In this document: one piece after another, positions 60,936 through 64,000 of the stretch
How the letters are laid out: every line of letters starts with the position of its first letter
Numbering within the stretch: position 1 is the stretch's first letter
Assembly: GCF_963677125.1 (NCBI RefSeq)
Contig: NZ_OY781882.1
Span: forward strand, 2,984,501-3,048,500
Direction of reading: 5' to 3'
From: an uncultured Desulfobacter sp.
GTDB lineage: Bacteria; Desulfobacterota; Desulfobacteria; Desulfobacterales; Desulfobacteraceae
Length of the DNA: 64,000 nucleotides
Translations under genes and position numbers: made by a program
The notes under the pieces: model-generated
Told to the model about the DNA's origin: nothing
The model's database searches: none
What the model saw: the letters and a program-made list of their open reading frames with translations, nothing else

Positions 60936-60973
60936 CAACCTAAAGGCCAAAAAATAAAATAAGGTAATCCCTC

Positions 60974-62047
60974 ATGCCAGACAATCTCACCATCCTTGCC
61001 GGCCAAACAGCTTATGAGCATATCAAAGAAAACGGACTTGCTCCGAACGACATCGATGCCATGCTCGGGGCATCGGGCGCAGCCAAATGGCTAAGCATTT
61101 ACGGGCTCGATTCTGCCATCTTTTCCCAGTGGTTTTCAGGCCGGACAAGACCATTGCATTTGTTAGGCACCTCCATCGGGGCATGGAAATTTGCCGCAGC
61201 AGCCCAGAACAACTGCCAAGAGGCCTTTGACCGCCTCAAACACGCGTATATCCATCAGCATTATAAAGGCAGTGTTTCGGCAGTTGAGATCGCCAGGGAG
61301 ACCCGGCGGATCATGAATGAATTTCTCACACACCAGGCCATTGATGAAATATTGAACCATCCATGGATTCGTATTGGTTTTTCAGCAGCCCGGTGCAAAG
61401 GGCTCATCGGTTCGAAACACAGTGCAGTGCAAGCCATGGGCGTAGGTCACGCGTTTGCCCTGAATGCAATATCCAGGAAACTTCAGCGGTTGTGTTTTGA
61501 ACGCGTTCTCTTCCACCATCCCCAATATGACACGGCAATACTGGAGGAGAACAATTTTCCCACAACGCCCATCCCCCTTGACCGGCAAAATTTCTCCCAG
61601 GCAATTCTGGCATCCGGGTCCATCCCCATGGTCATGGCGGGCGTAACCCATATTGCGGGAGCACCTGAGGGCACATACCGGGACGGCGGCCTTCTGGATT
61701 ACCACCCGACGTTTTCTCTGCACCCTGAACAAACCGGTTTTATTTTGTATCCCCACTTTTATACGCAACTGACCCCTGGATGGTTTGATAAAAAATTTGC
61801 CAACCGAAGAGTTAAAGGCAAGGCGGTAGACCGGGTGATTCTTTTGGCCCCGTCTCCGGAATTTGTCTCCACCCTGCCCTTTGGCCGCATCCCCGATCGC
61901 CAGGATTTCATCCGCCTCATGGGCAGGGATAATGAAAGGATTCAGGCCTGGAACAAAGCTGCGGACATGTGCAGGGTGTTAGGATACGAATTCATGGAAG
62001 CTGCGGAAAACGGTTCCATCAAAGACAAAGTCAAAAAAATTGATTAA
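60974..62047 (+). CDS. Patatin-like phospholipase
   Basis: 357 residues. Nucleophile motif GTSIG (Ser67), preceded by ASGAAKW near 33-39, and the catalytic Asp in YRDGGLLDY (about 237) complete the Ser-Asp dyad. No signal peptide. Patatins hydrolyse acyl chains of lipids. The gene is convergent with the DHH gene (7 bases between stops). It is not obviously linked to the neighbouring regulator. Confidence 0.83.
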   Translation: MPDNLTILAGQTAYEHIKENGLAPNDIDAMLGASGAAKWLSIYGLDSAIFSQWFSGRTRPLHLLGTSIGAWKFAAAAQNNCQEAFDRLKHAYIHQHYKGSVSAVEIARETRRIMNEFLTHQAIDEILNHPWIRIGFSAARCKGLIGSKHSAVQAMGVGHAFALNAISRKLQRLCFERVLFHHPQYDTAILEENNFPTTPIPLDRQNFSQAILASGSIPMVMAGVTHIAGAPEGTYRDGGLLDYHPTFSLHPEQTGFILYPHFYTQLTPGWFDKKFANRRVKGKAVDRVILLAPSPEFVSTLPFGRIPDRQDFIRLMGRDNERIQAWNKAADMCRVLGYEFMEAAENGSIKDKVKKID

Positions 62048-62054
62048 TGAGGAA

Positions 62055-62954
62055 TTATTCCAGATCTTGGTTGGCCTTTAAAATATTTAAGATCTCATCA
62101 ATTTTTTCCTGGGCATACTTGGCATCCAGGGTGCATCCGCCGGCACCGAAATGCCCGCCGCCACCGTAGCGGGCAAGCATGGCCCCCACATTCACCCGGC
62201 ATTCAGGATTGAAAATGCTGTGCCCGACACTGAGAAGAACCTCTTTTTTGTCCTGTCCGGAATACCGGATCTTTACACTGGCAATGGAGTCGGCAAACAG
62301 GCTATAGGTTAAAAAACGGTTGCCCGAAGGGACGTTATCAAGACTTCTGAAATCGGTCACGGAAATGCGGCCCATCATGGTGGTATAGGTTTCCAGGTAA
62401 TGTTTAAAAGCTTTGTTTTCCTCAATCACGTCCCGGCACCGGCGATCCACCTCCGGATCATCCAATATGGCATTAATATCGGTTTTGCCAAGCATCTCCA
62501 CCAGACGATTCCAATAGGGAATATCCTGGAAATAGTTATTTTTAAGGGTCATGGACAAAATCAGATACGGATAGTCCTCAGGCGCCCTGACCTGTTCCCG
62601 TGTCAAATCGGCAGAATCAATCATATCAGTCTGCGCCACCAGTTCATCAAACCGGCTGTTCAAAAGGTTTTGGTTTTTATAATAGTTATAGATAACACCG
62701 GCGGCGGATGGTGCAATTTCAAAGGCTCCGGGCACGTCTTCTTCAGGTTTATTGGAGATATGGTGATCAAACCACAAATTGGCATTGGGATGCCAGGGCA
62801 GGTTGGCAAGAATGTCACCGTTTTGGATATCAGCGGTACCCGACTGGATTGAGTTGGGCTCTATCCAGTGTATTGGTAAAGACGGTTCCAGGGCTTGGCG
62901 CAGAAGTACCGCGCAGACAATACCGTCAAAATCAGGACGGGTGACGATTCTCAT
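62055..62954 (-). CDS. DHH-family phosphoesterase
   Basis: 299 residues. The start RPDFDGIVCAVLL and the metal motif FDHHISN place it in the DHH family; the DHHA1 end shows RYGGGGHFGAGGCTL. Members include RecJ-like nucleases, oligoribonucleases and exopolyphosphatase-like proteins. Because ppk occurs in the window, polyphosphate could be a substrate, but nucleotides are as likely. It follows the purine nucleoside phosphorylase gene by 15 bases. Confidence 0.83.
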   Translation of the reverse strand: MRIVTRPDFDGIVCAVLLRQALEPSLPIHWIEPNSIQSGTADIQNGDILANLPWHPNANLWFDHHISNKPEEDVPGAFEIAPSAAGVIYNYYKNQNLLNSRFDELVAQTDMIDSADLTREQVRAPEDYPYLILSMTLKNNYFQDIPYWNRLVEMLGKTDINAILDDPEVDRRCRDVIEENKAFKHYLETYTTMMGRISVTDFRSLDNVPSGNRFLTYSLFADSIASVKIRYSGQDKKEVLLSVGHSIFNPECRVNVGAMLARYGGGGHFGAGGCTLDAKYAQEKIDEILNILKANQDLE

Positions 62955-62969
62955 GGTGTTTCCTCTTAA

Positions 62970-63797
62970 TTATTCTATTTGTTTAACCACACCGGCAATA
63001 ATTCGGTTTAATTTTTCAGATGCCTTTGCTGCGGTCCCCACCACAGCCTCCAGGGTGGTCTGCTCGGGCGCGTCAGGATTATTGATATTGGTAATCAGGG
63101 AAATCCCTAAAATTTTCATGCCGGCGTGAACACCGGCGATGGCCTCCATTACTGTAGAGAACCCCACGGCATCAGCACTAATAGTTTTTAAATACCGAGT
63201 TTCTGCAGGTGTTTCAAGGCTTGGCCCCAAAAGACCGGCATAAATCCCGGCATACAATTGAATCTTTTCCTGGGCCGCAACCCCAACGGCACACGCATTT
63301 AGCTCAGGGTCATACACCCGGGTCATATCAGGAAACCGAAGGCCAAAGGCCTCCTCGTTCGGCCCGACAAGGGGATTTTGGCCGGTAAGATTAATATGAT
63401 CCCCAATGAGCATGATGTCTCCGGCACTAAAATCCAAATTAATGCCGCCGGCTGCGTTGGTAAGGATAAGTATCGGCACCCCAAGGGCCTGAAGCAGCCT
63501 TACCGGAAACGTTACAAGCTGTGGGGAATACCCCTCATAAAGATGTATCCGCCCCTGGAAAACGAGGATATCCCGGCCGTTAAGCTTTCCCTGGACAAGG
63601 CACCCCTTATGGCTGTCCACCGTGGCCTTGGGAAAATGGGGCAGCCCCGCATAGGGAAACACCTGAAGGACCTGCATGTCCGTTAAGGTGTCGGAAAGCC
63701 CTGTTCCCGTTATCATGCCGGCAACAGGCTGAACCGTCATGCGCGCTTTTATAAATCGAGCACATTCATGAACTTTATCAACAAATGGTAGAGACAT
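62970..63797 (-). CDS. Purine nucleoside phosphorylase
   Basis: 275 residues of the trimeric PNP family. Features: MITGTGLSD (phosphate loop, with Ser in place of the usual Gly), GRIHLYEGY, TNAAGGIN, LIGDHINLTG and the segment PAETRYLKTISADAVGFSTV. It cleaves purine nucleosides with phosphate for salvage. It follows the SH3-domain gene closely and precedes the DHH gene, suggesting one operon. Confidence 0.9.
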   Translation of the reverse strand: MSLPFVDKVHECARFIKARMTVQPVAGMITGTGLSDTLTDMQVLQVFPYAGLPHFPKATVDSHKGCLVQGKLNGRDILVFQGRIHLYEGYSPQLVTFPVRLLQALGVPILILTNAAGGINLDFSAGDIMLIGDHINLTGQNPLVGPNEEAFGLRFPDMTRVYDPELNACAVGVAAQEKIQLYAGIYAGLLGPSLETPAETRYLKTISADAVGFSTVMEAIAGVHAGMKILGISLITNINNPDAPEQTTLEAVVGTAAKASEKLNRIIAGVVKQIE

Positions 63798-63817
63798 AAC
63801 TGGTTCCTTTATTTTTC

Positions 63818-64000
63818 TTATCCCTGGGCCCCGTTGCCGCTTACTGTCACAAACGATTTCATAACCCAGCCATAGGTATTGTCAGGAAGCCGGACATAAT
63901 ACCAGTCAGCCGAACTGCCCTGGACGATCAGGACATTCCCCATATAGGTCCGGGTCAAAACGCCATGGTTCATTCCCGGGCCGGACCGGACATTCAAAAT
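63818..64000 (-). CDS. SH3-domain protein, C-terminal part (runs off the window)
   Basis: The open frame from the window edge to a TAA at 63818-63820 encodes 60 residues of a bacterial SH3 domain: LNVRSGPGMNHGVL, then WYYVRLPDNTYGWV, and a short tail. Such domains often bind peptidoglycan or other cell-wall components. The N-terminal part lies outside the window, so export and other domains cannot be judged. Confidence 0.8.
   Translation of the reverse strand: MLNVRSGPGMNHGVLTRTYMGNVLIVQGSSADWYYVRLPDNTYGWVMKSFVTVSGNGAQG

Noticed and set aside
1..64000. CRISPR arrays, tRNA and rRNA genes
   Set aside because: No regularly spaced direct repeats and no tRNA- or rRNA-like sequences were seen on reading both strands. 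A covariance search was not possible here.

Overview
The window looks like chromosome from an anaerobic deltaproteobacterium (Desulfobacterota, probably a Desulfobacteraceae-like sulfate reducer). This is inferred from gene content only: a cobalamin-riboswitch TonB/ExbB/DUF2149/DUF2162/CobN-like operon, FdhE, an octaheme c-type cytochrome, corrinoid/MtaA/DUF1638 genes, a PEP-CTERM-like protein and several group II introns. No rRNA, tRNA or CRISPR array was seen.

Layout. 1-4839: B12-riboswitch-controlled uptake operon, minus strand, running off the left edge. 4895-6658: a hypothetical gene and a DUF484-GGDEF protein. 6834-12646: first block of a polyene-type biosynthetic locus (ketosynthase, acyl carrier protein, LpxL-like acyltransferase, family 2 glycosyltransferase, small membrane protein), with fdhE and a small hypothetical gene set inside it. 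12.7-29.5 kb: AT-rich accessory island. It holds a membrane protein, a group II intron carrying two further group II introns, two toxin-antitoxin pairs, a MetX-like hydrolase, a TIR protein, an ImmA/IrrE peptidase paired with a class III cyclase-Nudix protein, a DUF4760-like membrane protein and a frameshifted zinc-ribbon/Mrr nuclease. The island is bounded by an intact thioesterase gene on the right and a decayed copy of that gene's 3' end on the left, so it appears to have entered the biosynthetic locus. 29491-35973: second block (thioesterase, three ketosynthases, PlsC acyltransferase, adenylation ligase). 36371-37441: octaheme cytochrome. 38064-42166: corrinoid protein, MtaA-like protein, DUF1638 protein and a soluble histidine kinase, translationally coupled. 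42257-45721: DarA-like and DarB-like dialkylresorcinol enzymes with a methyltransferase; darB is followed by ppk1. 47.9-51.3 kb: housekeeping and small enzymes. 51315-59062: seven-gene operon of TonB receptor, nickel/peptide-type ABC importer and methyltransferase. 59.6-64 kb: LysE exporter with an Lrp regulator, patatin, DHH phosphoesterase, purine nucleoside phosphorylase and a partial SH3 protein.

How it fits together. The two polyene blocks plus DarA/DarB resemble the aryl polyene-dialkylresorcinol (flexirubin-like) pathway of other Gram-negative bacteria, but ammonia-lyase, ketoreductase and dehydratase genes are not in this window. Two transport operons handle scarce outer-membrane substrates: corrinoids in the first, probably a metal chelate or peptide-like compound in the second. 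Small repeats with shared inverted termini are scattered through the intergenic regions: three 143-bp copies and two 80-bp copies. They sit in the leaders of both TonB operons and flank the darA-methyltransferase pair.
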